A stretch of 64,000 nt of DNA, taken from positions 868,001-932,000 of the forward strand of contig NZ_QRAI01000001.1 in assembly GCF_014336955.1 (NCBI RefSeq), read 5' to 3'. Under the pieces are notes generated by a model. The model ran no database searches. It was given only the letters and a program-made list of their open reading frames with translations, and was not told the DNA's origin. A program made the position numbers and the translations under genes. The DNA comes from Saccharophagus sp. K07 (GTDB lineage: Bacteria; Pseudomonadota; Gammaproteobacteria; Pseudomonadales; Cellvibrionaceae). Numbering within the stretch: position 1 is the first letter of the stretch; each line of letters starts with the position of its first letter. This document shows positions 1 through 9,060 of this stretch, piece after piece.

Positions 1-1337
1 CATCGTTCAATATTTTCCAGATTGCTTTTGTTATAGATGGAATGTTGGATGAACTCGGGGTAGGCGACCTCCGCGTGTTCGGTGAGGTCCAACCCGCGTT
101 GCTCGTGCTGAGGGTCAGCGCGCAAGCAGCCGATTACGGCAAGAGCTTTGAAAAGTAAAAACGCCGCCCCGAATGACCATAGGAAACAAGCTCCAACGCC
201 CAGCAGCTGGACCAGCATGATAGAAGGGTCAAACAATTTGCCGGTCAGGAAAGCGCCCGCACATAAAGTCCCCCAGGCACCGGCAAAAGCGTGTACCGCG
301 ACAGCGCCGACCACATCGTCCAATCCCAACCGCACTAACAAGCGTTCGCCGCCGTATGCCACAAGGCCGGCACTAGCGCCAGTCACGATCGCCCATACAG
401 GTTCCATGGTGGCGCATCCAGCGGTGATCCCCACCAATCCCGCCAGACTGCCATTAACGGCCGCCGGGACGGTGATGGGAGAGCGACTGAGAAAACAGAA
501 GAGGAGGACGCATGCGACGCCTGCGGAGGCTGCCAGTTGGGTGTTAAGAACTATAAGGCCTATATTGGCATCCGCTTGCAAAGTCGAACCGCCGTTAAAT
601 CCAAACCAGCCAAACCAGAGAATAAATCCGCCCAGGGCGACGAAATTGAGGTTGTGTCCTGCAATCAGGTGAGGGCGGCCTTGCGGACCGAATCTGCCGA
701 GTCGTGGACCGAGCGCAATAATCCCTGCCAGGGCGCACCATCCACCAGTGGAATGCACAACGGTAGAGCCGGCAAAATCAATAAATCCCATTTCCGCCAG
801 CCAACCGCTGCCTGAGAAATAGTTGCCCCAGGCCCAACTGCCGAAGATCGGATAAATCACGGCGGTAATCACCACTGAGGCAAATAAATAAGCGGGAAAA
901 CGCGTGCGTTCCGCCATGGCACCGCTGGCGATGGTCGCGGCGGTGGCGGCGAACATGGTTTGGAACAATAAAAAGCTGTAATCCCACGGTTCGGCATTGT
1001 GCAAGGCGAATCCGGAAAGGCCGATCCAGCCGGAAGGATTTGCACCGAACATCAAGCCAAATCCCACCAACCAAAAAAACAAGCTACCGACGCACACATC
1101 GGTGTAATTTTTCATCACCACATTAATGCAGTTTTTGGAACGCGATAAACCGCTCTCCAGCAAGGCAAAACCTGCTTGCATAAAAAACACGAGAGCGCCG
1201 GCAATGGCGACCCAGATAACATCCGAGGGTTGTTTTACGGAAGCGTCCGGCTCAGCAAAAGCCGGCATTGCGGAAAATAACAAAGCGACAAATAAACACG
1301 CGATAGACGCTTGCAACGAGCATCGGGCCAAGAACAT
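1..1337 (-). CDS. amt: Ammonium transporter Amt, 3' end beyond window
   Basis: This encodes an Amt/Rh-family channel for ammonium uptake in the inner membrane. The chosen ATG is followed by a signal-like stretch ending AMPAFA, as in many Amt proteins. About 445 residues are visible. Family hallmarks are the DFAGS..VHSTGGW segment (first pore histidine) and VHAFAGAWG (second pore histidine), plus about eleven hydrophobic helices. The usual cytoplasmic tail (LDLTEHAEVAY) is reached near position 70, but the frame stays open to the window edge with no stop, so the protein carries an extension of unknown length. AAGGAA-like bases precede the ATG loosely. A sigma-54 promoter lies about 100 bases upstream. 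No glnK is seen on this side of the gene. Confidence 0.93.
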   Translation of the reverse strand, partial: MFLARCSLQASIACLFVALLFSAMPAFAEPDASVKQPSDVIWVAIAGALVFFMQAGFALLESGLSRSKNCINVVMKNYTDVCVGSLFFWLVGFGLMFGANPSGWIGLSGFALHNAEPWDYSFLLFQTMFAATAATIASGAMAERTRFPAYLFASVVITAVIYPIFGSWAWGNYFSGSGWLAEMGFIDFAGSTVVHSTGGWCALAGIIALGPRLGRFGPQGRPHLIAGHNLNFVALGGFILWFGWFGFNGGSTLQADANIGLIVLNTQLAASAGVACVLLFCFLSRSPITVPAAVNGSLAGLVGITAGCATMEPVWAIVTGASAGLVAYGGERLLVRLGLDDVVGAVAVHAFAGAWGTLCAGAFLTGKLFDPSIMLVQLLGVGACFLWSFGAAFLLFKALAVIGCLRADPQHEQRGLDLTEHAEVAYPEFIQHSIYNKSNLENIER

Positions 1338-1439
1338 AAATCGGTGATTTCCTGAGCCGGTTGGACGGAATCCATGAGAGAGCTGTTACGACGACGTGCG
1401 CCAAGAATAAGCAGTGTTCCATGTTCGGATCTCGTTGGA

Positions 1440-1454
1440 GCAAGCGATGTGCCA
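1440..1454 (-). promoter_or_regulatory. Sigma-54 (-24/-12) promoter of amt
   Basis: On the minus strand the sequence reads TGGCAC-N5-TTGC, an exact match to the RpoN consensus with the correct GG-to-GC spacing. It lies about 100 bases before the amt start and points toward it. Nitrogen-controlled sigma-54 promoters are the norm for amt in proteobacteria, so this is a well supported assignment. Confidence 0.85.
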
Positions 1455-1562
1455 CAACGGAGCATGAGGGTAGGCATTAACGCGCGAGTCGGCAAAATAT
1501 CAGCTGTTTGCCGTAAACAACCGCAAAATGCGTCATTTTGTTTGATGTTGCGAATGCTTCGG

Positions 1563-1609
1563 TGCACTAGGTTGGGGCGGGTATATTCTGGCGGATAAAA
1601 GTTGGTGCA
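1563..1609. promoter_or_regulatory. Pair of NtrC-like enhancer sites upstream of amt
   Basis: Positions 1563-1579 read TGCACTAGGTTGGGGCG, which fits the NtrC palindrome TGCACYANNNTGGTGCA at all but two defined positions. A weaker site at 1593-1609 ends in a perfect TTGGTGCA half. Their centres are about 30 bases apart, near three helical turns, and they sit about 110-150 bases upstream of the -24 element, the usual place for NtrC enhancers. The strong site is seen directly; the weak one is inference. Confidence 0.6.
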
Positions 1610-1670
1610 GTCGTTTGCAAGTTCGGCACTGAATAACGCGTTTGCATTAAATGCTGATAACAGATGTACA

Positions 1671-1709
1671 GGCAAAATAAAACCCGGTGAGCACAGGCTG
1701 CACCGGGTT
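1671..1709 (-). terminator. Intrinsic terminator after the RND pump operon
   Basis: Arms AACCCGGTG (1681-1689) and CACCGGGTT (1701-1709) form a 9-bp perfect stem with an 11-base loop. On the minus strand a T-rich tail (TTATTTT) follows. It lies about 20 bases past the stop of the RND transporter gene. Confidence 0.8.
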
Positions 1710-1730
1710 TATTTGCGGGAACGATTTTAG

Positions 1731-4700
1731 CTAAACCTTGGCACTGCTTGCGCGCAATTCGATCTCCAATTGCTGTTGCTTTTTCTTCGGCGAATCAGCA
1801 AATCGACCGAGCAATTGGTAAGTGACGGGTACAACAAACAGCGTAAAAAGGGTTGCGACTATAACGCCAGCAAATAGAGTTACACCCAGTACCGCGCGAG
1901 TCTCTGAACCAGCTCCGGAAGAAATAATCAGCGGAATAGCACCGGCCAGGGTTGTAATGCTGGTCATTATGATCGGCCGCAAACGCAGTAAAGATGCCTC
2001 AATAATTGCATCGCGAACATTTTTGCCTTCATCGCGCAACTGATTGGCGAATTCCACAATAAGGATGCCGTTTTTCGCGGCAAGGCCGATCAGCATAATC
2101 AAGCCAATCTGACTAAATAAATTCAGCGTATTGCCAGTTAACCAGAGACCGAGCAGCCCGCCTGCCATGGCGAGGGGTACAGTCAGCGTAATCACGAAAG
2201 GACTGATGTAGCTTTCGAACTGCGCTGCCAATACCAGGAACATCACCAAAATGCCGAGGCCGAACATCAAAATGCTGGAGTCACCGGAATATTTGTAATC
2301 GCGCGAACGACCTTTGTAATCGATGATGGCGTAATCCGGTAAATGCTCGCGCACCAGCTGTTCCAAATGTTCCAACGCTGCGCCCAGTGCCAAATGATCT
2401 TCCAGATCCGCGCTAATCGTAATGGCGCGAGTGCGGTTGTAACGATTGAGACTTTGCGGCGCCGCCTGCTCGGAAAATGTCACTAGGTTGGCGAGCGGAA
2501 TCAATTGGCCACTGCGCTCCGAGCGCACATAAATATTGGTCAAATCCTGCGGGCTGCTTTGCTGATCGCGCCGTCCTTCGATAATGACATCGTACTCTTC
2601 ACCTTTTTCGATAAAAGTCGTGACGCGGCGGGAGGCGAGCATGGATTCCAGCGTGCGACCAATATTTTGCACCGACACTCCCAGCTCTGCGGCGCGGTCA
2701 TAATCGATGACCACGCGAACTTGTGGCGTATTTTCTTTGTAATCCGAATCGAGTGCGAGGAAACCCGGATTATTCGCGTTGATTTTGCTGAAAATGATAT
2801 CGCGCCATTCTGCCAATTCTTCATAGGTGCCGCCGCCAATCACAAACTCCACGGGTTTACTCTGGCGACCACCGATACCCTGGCGCATCACCACGAATGA
2901 TGTAACACCGGGTAAATCCGCGAGCAGGCTGCGGACTTCATTAATAATTTCTTGAGCTGGGCGCCGCTGCTCCCACGGACTTAAAACAACGGTGACCTGT
3001 CCGCTATTAAAAGCGGAAATTCCACCAAAACCGCGCGGCGAACGAACCAGCAAACGCATAATTTCTCCGGATTCCACCAGCGGCATCATGCGGCGTTCGA
3101 CTTCGTCCATATATTCCTTGATATATTCATAGCTGGCTCCCTGGGGCCCATCTATCATCACAAAAAATGCGCCACGGTCTTCCCTGGGAACGTATTCGCC
3201 GGGAATTTGTTGGAACAGCCAGTAAGAAAAGCCAATCAATGTGAAAAATGAGGCGAGAATCCAGACTGGGCGTGTCAGGAAAAATTGTAGTGAGACGTTA
3301 TAACCGCGCCGAAGTGTTTGAAATACACGATCAATAGCAGCCACCAGGGCCGTTTCCTGCGTATTGGGTTTTAAGCAATAGGCCGCAATAACCGGCGCTA
3401 ATGTGAGAGCTACAAGGCTGGAGAAAAATACCGCCGCACTCATGGTGAGCGCAAATTCAGAAAACAATCTCCCGACATCACCTTGCAGTACAGCAATGGG
3501 TGCGAATACCGCGATCAAAACTGCAGTGGTGGCGATAACGGCAAAGCCAACCTGGCGGGTGCCTTTGAACGCCGCCACCAATGGTGTTTCACCATATTCA
3601 TCCATTCGCCGATGAATGTTCTCCAACACCACAATCGCATCGTCTACCACCAAACCAATCGCCAGCACCAGCGCGAGCAGGGTGAGCATATTGACGGTAA
3701 ATCCCATCACCATTAACACGATAAAAGTGGCAATGATGGAGACGGGAACGGTAATGGCAGGCGCAAGCGTAGTGCGGGCGCTACCGAGAAACAGATAAAT
3801 CACCAGAATTACCAGAATAATGGCGATGGCGAGGGTGTAATAAACCTCTTTAATGGCTTCTTCAATAAAGATCGAAGAATCGTAACTCTGTTTAATTTCC
3901 ATGCCGGGTGGCAGGGTAGGATTGATGCGTTGCGCTACCAATTTGGCTCCGCGTGCAACATCAATGGTGTTGGCGGTGGATTGTTTGGTGATGCCAATGC
4001 CCACCATGGGTTGACCATTACCGCGAAAATCCAGACGGTGTTCTCGTGTGCCTTTAACGACGGTTGCTATATCTCCGAGACGTACCAAATGGCCGTCGTC
4101 ACCGCGCTTGATGACGAGCTCGCGGAAGTTTTCCGGCGCGATAAAAACGCGGTCGAGGCGCACGCTGAATTGCTGTTTGCGCGATTCGATGCTGCCAGCA
4201 GGCAGCTCGACATTTTCCGCGCGTAAGGCTTTTTCAATATCTGCGGCTGTTAAATTGTGGGCGGCAAGTTGAACCCGATCGAGCCAGATCCGCATAGCAT
4301 AACTCTGGCCACCGCTGATACGGATTTGCGCCACACCATTTACCACGGAAAATCGGTCGACCAAATAACGCTCCGCATAATCCGTTAATTCTGGCATGGT
4401 CATGGTATCGCTGGTGAGATTCAGCCACATGATTACTTCTTCGTTGGCATCCACCTTGGCGACATCCGGCAGATTCGCTTCATCCGGCAAGTCGTCCAAA
4501 ACTCTGGCAACGCGGTCTCGTACGTCATTGGCTGCTGCATCTATATCGCGCGATACATCGAATTCGATGGTGATATCCGAGCGGCCATCTTCACTGGAGG
4601 ATTGGATATAGCGAATACCTTCGATACCAGCAATGCGCTCTTCGATAATTTCCGTGATACGCGTTTCCACCACATTGGCGGCAGCACCTGGATATTCGGT

Positions 4701-4844
4701 TCTGATGGACACGATGGGTGGATCTATATCCGGATATTCCCGCAAAGGAAGGCGCTGAAATGCCAGCACGCCAAACGCGACCAAAAGCAGTGAAATAACC
4801 GATGCAAATACCGGTCGTTTAATGCAGACGTCAGAAATAATCAT
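1731..4844 (-). CDS. RND efflux transporter, permease subunit (HAE1 type)
   Basis: This is a 1037-residue inner-membrane proton-driven drug or solute exporter of the AcrB/MexB superfamily, full length for the family. The N-terminus (KRPVFASVI then a long hydrophobic helix) and two halves with large periplasmic loops are typical. The proton-relay acidic pair is visible in GLVVDDAIVV (about residue 400) and the partner lysine in GLAAKNGILIV (about residue 935). The ATG overlaps the stop of the adaptor gene (ATGA), so the two are translationally coupled. No outer-membrane TolC-like gene or local regulator is adjacent, so an unlinked TolC is presumably used. Substrate cannot be told from sequence. 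Confidence 0.95.
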   Translation of the reverse strand: MIISDVCIKRPVFASVISLLLVAFGVLAFQRLPLREYPDIDPPIVSIRTEYPGAAANVVETRITEIIEERIAGIEGIRYIQSSSEDGRSDITIEFDVSRDIDAAANDVRDRVARVLDDLPDEANLPDVAKVDANEEVIMWLNLTSDTMTMPELTDYAERYLVDRFSVVNGVAQIRISGGQSYAMRIWLDRVQLAAHNLTAADIEKALRAENVELPAGSIESRKQQFSVRLDRVFIAPENFRELVIKRGDDGHLVRLGDIATVVKGTREHRLDFRGNGQPMVGIGITKQSTANTIDVARGAKLVAQRINPTLPPGMEIKQSYDSSIFIEEAIKEVYYTLAIAIILVILVIYLFLGSARTTLAPAITVPVSIIATFIVLMVMGFTVNMLTLLALVLAIGLVVDDAIVVLENIHRRMDEYGETPLVAAFKGTRQVGFAVIATTAVLIAVFAPIAVLQGDVGRLFSEFALTMSAAVFFSSLVALTLAPVIAAYCLKPNTQETALVAAIDRVFQTLRRGYNVSLQFFLTRPVWILASFFTLIGFSYWLFQQIPGEYVPREDRGAFFVMIDGPQGASYEYIKEYMDEVERRMMPLVESGEIMRLLVRSPRGFGGISAFNSGQVTVVLSPWEQRRPAQEIINEVRSLLADLPGVTSFVVMRQGIGGRQSKPVEFVIGGGTYEELAEWRDIIFSKINANNPGFLALDSDYKENTPQVRVVIDYDRAAELGVSVQNIGRTLESMLASRRVTTFIEKGEEYDVIIEGRRDQQSSPQDLTNIYVRSERSGQLIPLANLVTFSEQAAPQSLNRYNRTRAITISADLEDHLALGAALEHLEQLVREHLPDYAIIDYKGRSRDYKYSGDSSILMFGLGILVMFLVLAAQFESYISPFVITLTVPLAMAGGLLGLWLTGNTLNLFSQIGLIMLIGLAAKNGILIVEFANQLRDEGKNVRDAIIEASLLRLRPIIMTSITTLAGAIPLIISSGAGSETRAVLGVTLFAGVIVATLFTLFVVPVTYQLLGRFADSPKKKQQQLEIELRASSAKV

Positions 4845-5923
4845 GGAATATTCCCTGTCTGAAGGGAGGCTTGCCGCAGCAGTTCAGCGAGACTTTCCTG
4901 GCCTTTTTGTTCAGCCTGAATGGCAACGCGGCTGCCGTGGCGCAAACGCAGAATGCCGTGCGTAATGATTTGATCGCCGGAATTAAGACCGGCAGTAATC
5001 ACCACATGTCCATGACGGCGAACGCCGGCTTTCACTTCCTGTTTACTGACGGTAAGTGGCTCACTGCCTTTGTCGACGCGATAGACATAACTGCGAAACC
5101 CTTCCTGTAGCAGAGCTTCTTCCGGCAACAGCAAGCTCAGAGTTTCGGCTTTTTGCAATTCAACTGACATCAACATCCCAGGCCGCAATTGCCGTTCCGG
5201 ATTTTCGATGCGTGCGCGCACGGTGACTGAACGGGTAATGGGATCAATACGCGAATCAACGGCGGTGACAAGACCAATAAATTCACCTTCGCGCTCGCGT
5301 GATCGCGCCGTAATACGCAAGCCGGGTTGTACTGCATCGAGGAAAATTGCAGGAATGGTGATGTCCAGTTTCATAACACTGTCATCATCCAATGTGGTGA
5401 GGGGAATTCCAGGCGTTACCAAACTGCCTGCGCTGATATGGCGCAAACCGACAACGCCGTCAAAAGGGGCAACGATCAAACGATCTGCCAGGCGGGATTG
5501 AGTCGCCAGCAATTTGGCCTGCGCGGAATCAAAAGCTTGGCGTCTCTCATCCAGCAAAGATTCGGTGGCGAGATTGGTTTTGGCCAACGACTGAACCCGT
5601 TCGTACTGCCGCTGTGCTTCTCCGAGAGCCGCTTTTGCTTCCTGCAGAAGGGCGTGCTCTTCGTCGTCAGTCATCTCCACCAGCACATCACCTTTGCGCA
5701 CGCGCTGGCCGTCTTCAAAGTGCACCGCGCGAACCGTATCCGTCACAGTTGCAGAAATCACTACAGCTTCATTGGCTTTGAGCGTTCCCAGTGCTTCGAT
5801 GGTGTCGGCAAATGGCTCCAGCTGAAGCGTCTTAACCACCACCGGCACAGCAGGCGGAGCCGCCGCCTGGGCAAGGGCGCTAAAAGCGACGCCAAAAACG
5901 ATGTAACAAAAACGCGGGAGCAT
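4841..5923 (-). CDS. RND efflux periplasmic adaptor subunit (MFP)
   Basis: This 360-residue periplasmic adaptor links the RND pump to an outer-membrane channel. A signal peptide (ending near ALAQAA) precedes the mature protein. The order is typical: split lipoyl/biotinyl-like domain (EALGTLKANEAVVISATV ... IVAPFDGVVGL), a short helical hairpin with many Ala/Gln/Glu (about residues 95-150), a beta-barrel (GIPLTTLDD onward) and a membrane-proximal domain. A GGAGAAAG ribosome site stands just before the ATG. It is first in the operon and its stop overlaps the pump start. Confidence 0.93.
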   Translation of the reverse strand: MLPRFCYIVFGVAFSALAQAAAPPAVPVVVKTLQLEPFADTIEALGTLKANEAVVISATVTDTVRAVHFEDGQRVRKGDVLVEMTDDEEHALLQEAKAALGEAQRQYERVQSLAKTNLATESLLDERRQAFDSAQAKLLATQSRLADRLIVAPFDGVVGLRHISAGSLVTPGIPLTTLDDDSVMKLDITIPAIFLDAVQPGLRITARSREREGEFIGLVTAVDSRIDPITRSVTVRARIENPERQLRPGMLMSVELQKAETLSLLLPEEALLQEGFRSYVYRVDKGSEPLTVSKQEVKAGVRRHGHVVITAGLNSGDQIITHGILRLRHGSRVAIQAEQKGQESLAELLRQASLQTGNIP

Positions 5924-6335
5924 AGGCTTTCTCCATCAATAAAACAGAAGCGGAATTTCATGGACGCCGAAAAGCCAAGACGGATGTTCTAATGGGCAGA
6001 CTGTTGCGTGTTAAGCAGTAAATGAGGGCATAACCACAAGCAAATGCGCGCGCTGCTGTCTTTTCCACAGTCGCGGAGGACGATCTCACGATAGTTGCTT
6101 TGGAATCAGTACCCAACTGGCGTGCCAGCAGTTCATCCCGGTATTCTTGTATTTCCGGCGACGGGCGCGCGCAATATTGTTTTTGGGTTCAGGATTTCAG
6201 CTGTTGAGGCAGCAACAGATTCGTGTGTAAAACTCAACAATAAAACGCTCGCATGACGGAACGTTGCAAATTGGGTTCCAATATTTCGATGTTAAAAATG
6301 GGGCGTTGGAAGAGAGGGGGGAGGTTATTTGGATG
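5924..6335. other. Gene-free stretch upstream of the efflux operon
   Basis: No convincing gene is found. On the minus strand an open frame of about 70 codons without a start (roughly 5959-6180) contains a protein-like segment (EYRDELLARQLGTDSK), which might be a decayed gene. It is not recognised. The promoter of the efflux operon should lie at its low-coordinate end. Confidence 0.35.
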
Positions 6336-6367
6336 TTCGCTGAGTTACCAACTGATAACTCAGCGAA
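6336..6367 (-). terminator. Perfect hairpin after the 6.4-8.2 kb gene pair
   Basis: Arms of 12 bp (6336-6347 and 6356-6367, core CGCTGAGTTA) pair perfectly around an 8-base loop just after the stop of the unknown gene. The following minus-strand tail is only weakly T-rich, so termination efficiency is uncertain. Confidence 0.55.
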
Positions 6368-6373
6368 TGAGGT

Positions 6374-7066
6374 TTAGGTATTGGGGATTAGGCGGACTTT
6401 TTGGAGATATTCCAGCTGGAGGTCGTCTACTTCCGCTTTGAAAGCCTCGTAAGTTTCTGCAGTTGCACCCCAGTCAAATTCGAGATTCAGAGAGTATTTG
6501 GAATTTAACGGTGTCCGGAAATTAATTGAAATTTCAGACCCGCCTTGAATAAAGCCTCTCTTTTCGCCAAACCATTTTCTGTCGTGAGATACAACTGAAA
6601 AAATATCGTTAGACGTTTTGGCGTAGTTTAGCAAATGTCTGGAGTCGCATTCTAAACCGCAAAGTTCCCGGTCTTTTTTGATGTCTTCGTTTAATGGTGC
6701 ATATACCTCTGAATTTCTTGTCAGCATCCAGTCTTTGAAAGAGTCTTCATCCATAAAGTTAAATTTATTCGACCGGTTTTCCATAATGCTGACGCCGAGG
6801 AACAGCATGCCCATATAAGAACCGTTATCACTTCGATGAATATTCCAGCCCAGATTATAAATTAAGCTTAGACAGCCCTCTTGATTGGGATACTTGGGGT
6901 CAATCCACGGATAATTTTCTATATCCAAATCTGTTGGAGCTATATCGGGTGGGGTGCTTCCAGAATATTCTGGAAGCGGCAACACGATTTGGTGGCCTAC
7001 TGCATTAAAAATAACGAGCGGGAGTGCATCGTAATTTGGTGGTTTGCTCAGCCGCAAAGTGTCCAT
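6374..7066 (-). CDS. Unknown protein, possible immunity partner
   Basis: This is a soluble-looking protein of about 230 residues with no signal peptide or membrane segment and no recognised family. Two starts are possible: an ATG at 7078 overlapping the stop of the upstream gene (ATGA), or the ATG at 7066, which has a GAGG ribosome site six bases before it and is preferred. It is acidic, rich in Asn, Asp and aromatic residues (for example NLEFDWGATAETYEAF near the end). The stretch is visibly richer in A/T than the neighbouring rnf genes. The tight coupling behind an effector-like gene suggests an immunity or chaperone role, which is inference only. Confidence 0.6.
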   Translation of the reverse strand: MDTLRLSKPPNYDALPLVIFNAVGHQIVLPLPEYSGSTPPDIAPTDLDIENYPWIDPKYPNQEGCLSLIYNLGWNIHRSDNGSYMGMLFLGVSIMENRSNKFNFMDEDSFKDWMLTRNSEVYAPLNEDIKKDRELCGLECDSRHLLNYAKTSNDIFSVVSHDRKWFGEKRGFIQGGSEISINFRTPLNSKYSLNLEFDWGATAETYEAFKAEVDDLQLEYLQKVRLIPNT

Positions 7067-7074
7067 GCTTAGCC

Positions 7075-8181
7075 TCATATTCGTACGCCGTTGGCTTGTT
7101 TGAGGATATCGAGGAAAGATGTAGCTCGTCCCTTAGCTGAATTGTTGGCCAATTCAAAGGCGCCAGACTGTTTTGCGGAGTCATTCAAGATCTTACTGAC
7201 CAATTTTTCACGAGGTTGAAAATGAGGGTGGCCCTGCGCAACCAGAGATTTTATTGTATTTGTGAGTGTTGATCGTTGTGCGAGCAACGAAACAAGTGCC
7301 CCTTGAGAAGCGTTGTAGGAAACCACTGTTTCTGCGAGGCCTCCTTGTTTTTGTTTTATGTTGCCTAATAAATTATTCAGGTTGCCAATAGGGTTATGAA
7401 ACTGAAATTGGTGTTTGGTTAGTTTGGTTGATATTTTTTCCAATGCTTTAGCTAATAGCTGGGCTCCTTCACCTGAAATATTCCAATGAACTCGCCCCGA
7501 GCCTTGATTTTCTGTTGTTTGCAAAATCGTGGCGAGTTTTTCTGCAGCGTATCGAGCGTGTTGTCCCTGCTTGGAAGGGGTAAACCAAAGCCCCATTTCA
7601 TTAATTACATGTGCAGGGTTATAGAAAAATGCTGCACTGGAATCATTGGCTGAGTCTATTGCCTGTGACCCAGCTTGTTTAATGGTGGCGACATTGCCAT
7701 TTATGAAAACTTTGCTGGACGATACGACAGTGCTAGATGTCTCATTGATTGTTACTTGGTTACCGCTCCTGGTTGCTCGATAAAGGCCAGGTCTTCCAGA
7801 GTCCCCCACATACCCCGGCCGAATATCCGTTATATAAACCCCAACCGGCGAACCTGAATCTGCTTGCATAATTTTGTAATGGATACGCACATTGCCTATG
7901 TGATCCATAAAGTCGAAAGCGCGGTTGGCGTTTTGGAAGCTGTCGCCGGTGCCGGCTTTGGCTCGCAGGTTTTCGATATGGCGGATAACGGTTTGGCCTT
8001 GGTGGCTGGAGGGATCGACCAGGCATAGAAAATGGGGGAGCAGTTGTGGGTCGATTTTTACCGGTCGGCCAAAGGCGCCTTGGGTTTGTGCGGAGAAGTA
8101 AACAAACTTCTTGGCTTGTTGCGGCGTAATAACAGTCGTGGAAGGGCTAATAGACGGTTTTGGAAGTGCAACATCCTTCAT
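7075..8181 (-). CDS. Unknown protein, effector/toxin-like
   Basis: This protein has about 368 residues if the ATG at 8181 is used; an in-frame ATG at 8223 would add 14. There is no signal peptide or membrane helix. The first half has a Pro/Ser/Thr-rich start and a region around DFMDHIGNVRIHYKI. The middle holds FYNPAHVINEMGLWFTP and HWNISGEGAQLLAKAL, the latter faintly like the G-x-S/E-G-A elbow of hydrolases. The C-terminus is Ala/Ser/Asn-rich. No family is recognised. It is followed with a 4-base overlap by a smaller unknown gene, the layout of secreted effector and immunity pairs. No secretion-system gene is in the window. Function is unknown. Confidence 0.6.
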   Translation of the reverse strand: MKDVALPKPSISPSTTVITPQQAKKFVYFSAQTQGAFGRPVKIDPQLLPHFLCLVDPSSHQGQTVIRHIENLRAKAGTGDSFQNANRAFDFMDHIGNVRIHYKIMQADSGSPVGVYITDIRPGYVGDSGRPGLYRATRSGNQVTINETSSTVVSSSKVFINGNVATIKQAGSQAIDSANDSSAAFFYNPAHVINEMGLWFTPSKQGQHARYAAEKLATILQTTENQGSGRVHWNISGEGAQLLAKALEKISTKLTKHQFQFHNPIGNLNNLLGNIKQKQGGLAETVVSYNASQGALVSLLAQRSTLTNTIKSLVAQGHPHFQPREKLVSKILNDSAKQSGAFELANNSAKGRATSFLDILKQANGVRI

Positions 8182-8321
8182 GGAAAACTCTTTTTTAGAG
8201 AAAAGCGGACGGGATGTTAGCACGAGCTAATGCCGTTGCCAAAACCTCAAATGATGTTTTGTTAACGATTTTTAAGGCAGGAAAAGTGAGGCGCCAAATG
8301 GCACCTCACTAGGGGTATAAA

Positions 8322-9038
8322 TCAGGCAATTTGCCCGGTGGTGCGCACGCGGCGGCTGGCTTTTGGGGTTTGCGCTTGTTGCGCGGCGCGACGTTTTTCG
8401 ATGCGGCTGTCGATAATATTTTTTATGGCGATCAATAAACCCGTGACCAAAAATGCGCCAGGTGGGAGAACGGCTACTAAAAAGCCGCGGTAATTTTCGC
8501 CAAATACGTGGATTTCCCAATTGCGCGCAAATTCACCAAACAGCAAATGCATATTGGCAAACAGAGTGCCGCCGCCAATCAGTTCGCGCACACCGCCGAT
8601 TGCCACTAACACCAGCAGAAAACCCAGGCCCATCATTACGCCGTCGACTATGGCGGGAACTATAGAATTCTTGCTGGCAAACGCGTCGGCGCGGCCGAGG
8701 ATGACGCAGTTGGTCACAATCAGCGGAATAAAAATTCCAAGGATTTGATACAGCTCGTAAGTAAATGCCTGCATCAAAAGTTCGGTGCAGGTGGTAAAGG
8801 CGGCGATGATCATCACGAACGCGGGCAGGCGCACGGCGTCGCTGACGGCATTGCGAATCAAGGAGACTGCCACGTTGGAACCGCAAAGCACCAACATAGT
8901 GGCCAAGCCGAGACCGAGGGAGTTGACCACTGTGCCACTCACCGCGAGAAGAGGGCAGAGGCCGAGTAATTGCACCAATCCCGGGTTGTTTTTCCACAAA
9001 CCGTTGATGGTGATCTCACGATAATTCACTTGACTCAT
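8322..9038 (-). CDS. rnfE: Ion-translocating Rnf/Rsx complex subunit RnfE
   Basis: RnfE is an integral inner-membrane subunit of the Rnf electron-transfer complex (ferredoxin:NAD oxidoreductase coupled to ion movement; RsxE in Escherichia). The 238-residue sequence shows six hydrophobic helices and the family signature GLCPLLAVS near the start and [18 protein letters not shown] in the middle, which in family members lines the membrane Fe-S site. A basic tail ([11 protein letters not shown]) follows the last helix. It is the last gene of rnfABCDGE. The usual nth gene does not follow; instead the unknown pair lies downstream. Confidence 0.97.
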   Translation of the reverse strand: MSQVNYREITINGLWKNNPGLVQLLGLCPLLAVSGTVVNSLGLGLATMLVLCGSNVAVSLIRNAVSDAVRLPAFVMIIAAFTTCTELLMQAFTYELYQILGIFIPLIVTNCVILGRADAFASKNSIVPAIVDGVMMGLGFLLVLVAIGGVRELIGGGTLFANMHLLFGEFARNWEIHVFGENYRGFLVAVLPPGAFLVTGLLIAIKNIIDSRIEKRRAAQQAQTPKASRRVRTTGQIA

Positions 9039-9060
9039 ATTGGTTGCCTCTTAACCGCTG

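Noticed and set aside
1235-1675. Minus-strand open frames overlapping the amt start
   Set aside because: They are out of frame with the clear Amt protein and run through its promoter region.
6253-6441. Plus-strand 62-codon frame
   Set aside because: No family match; it covers a terminator hairpin and the end of an opposing gene.
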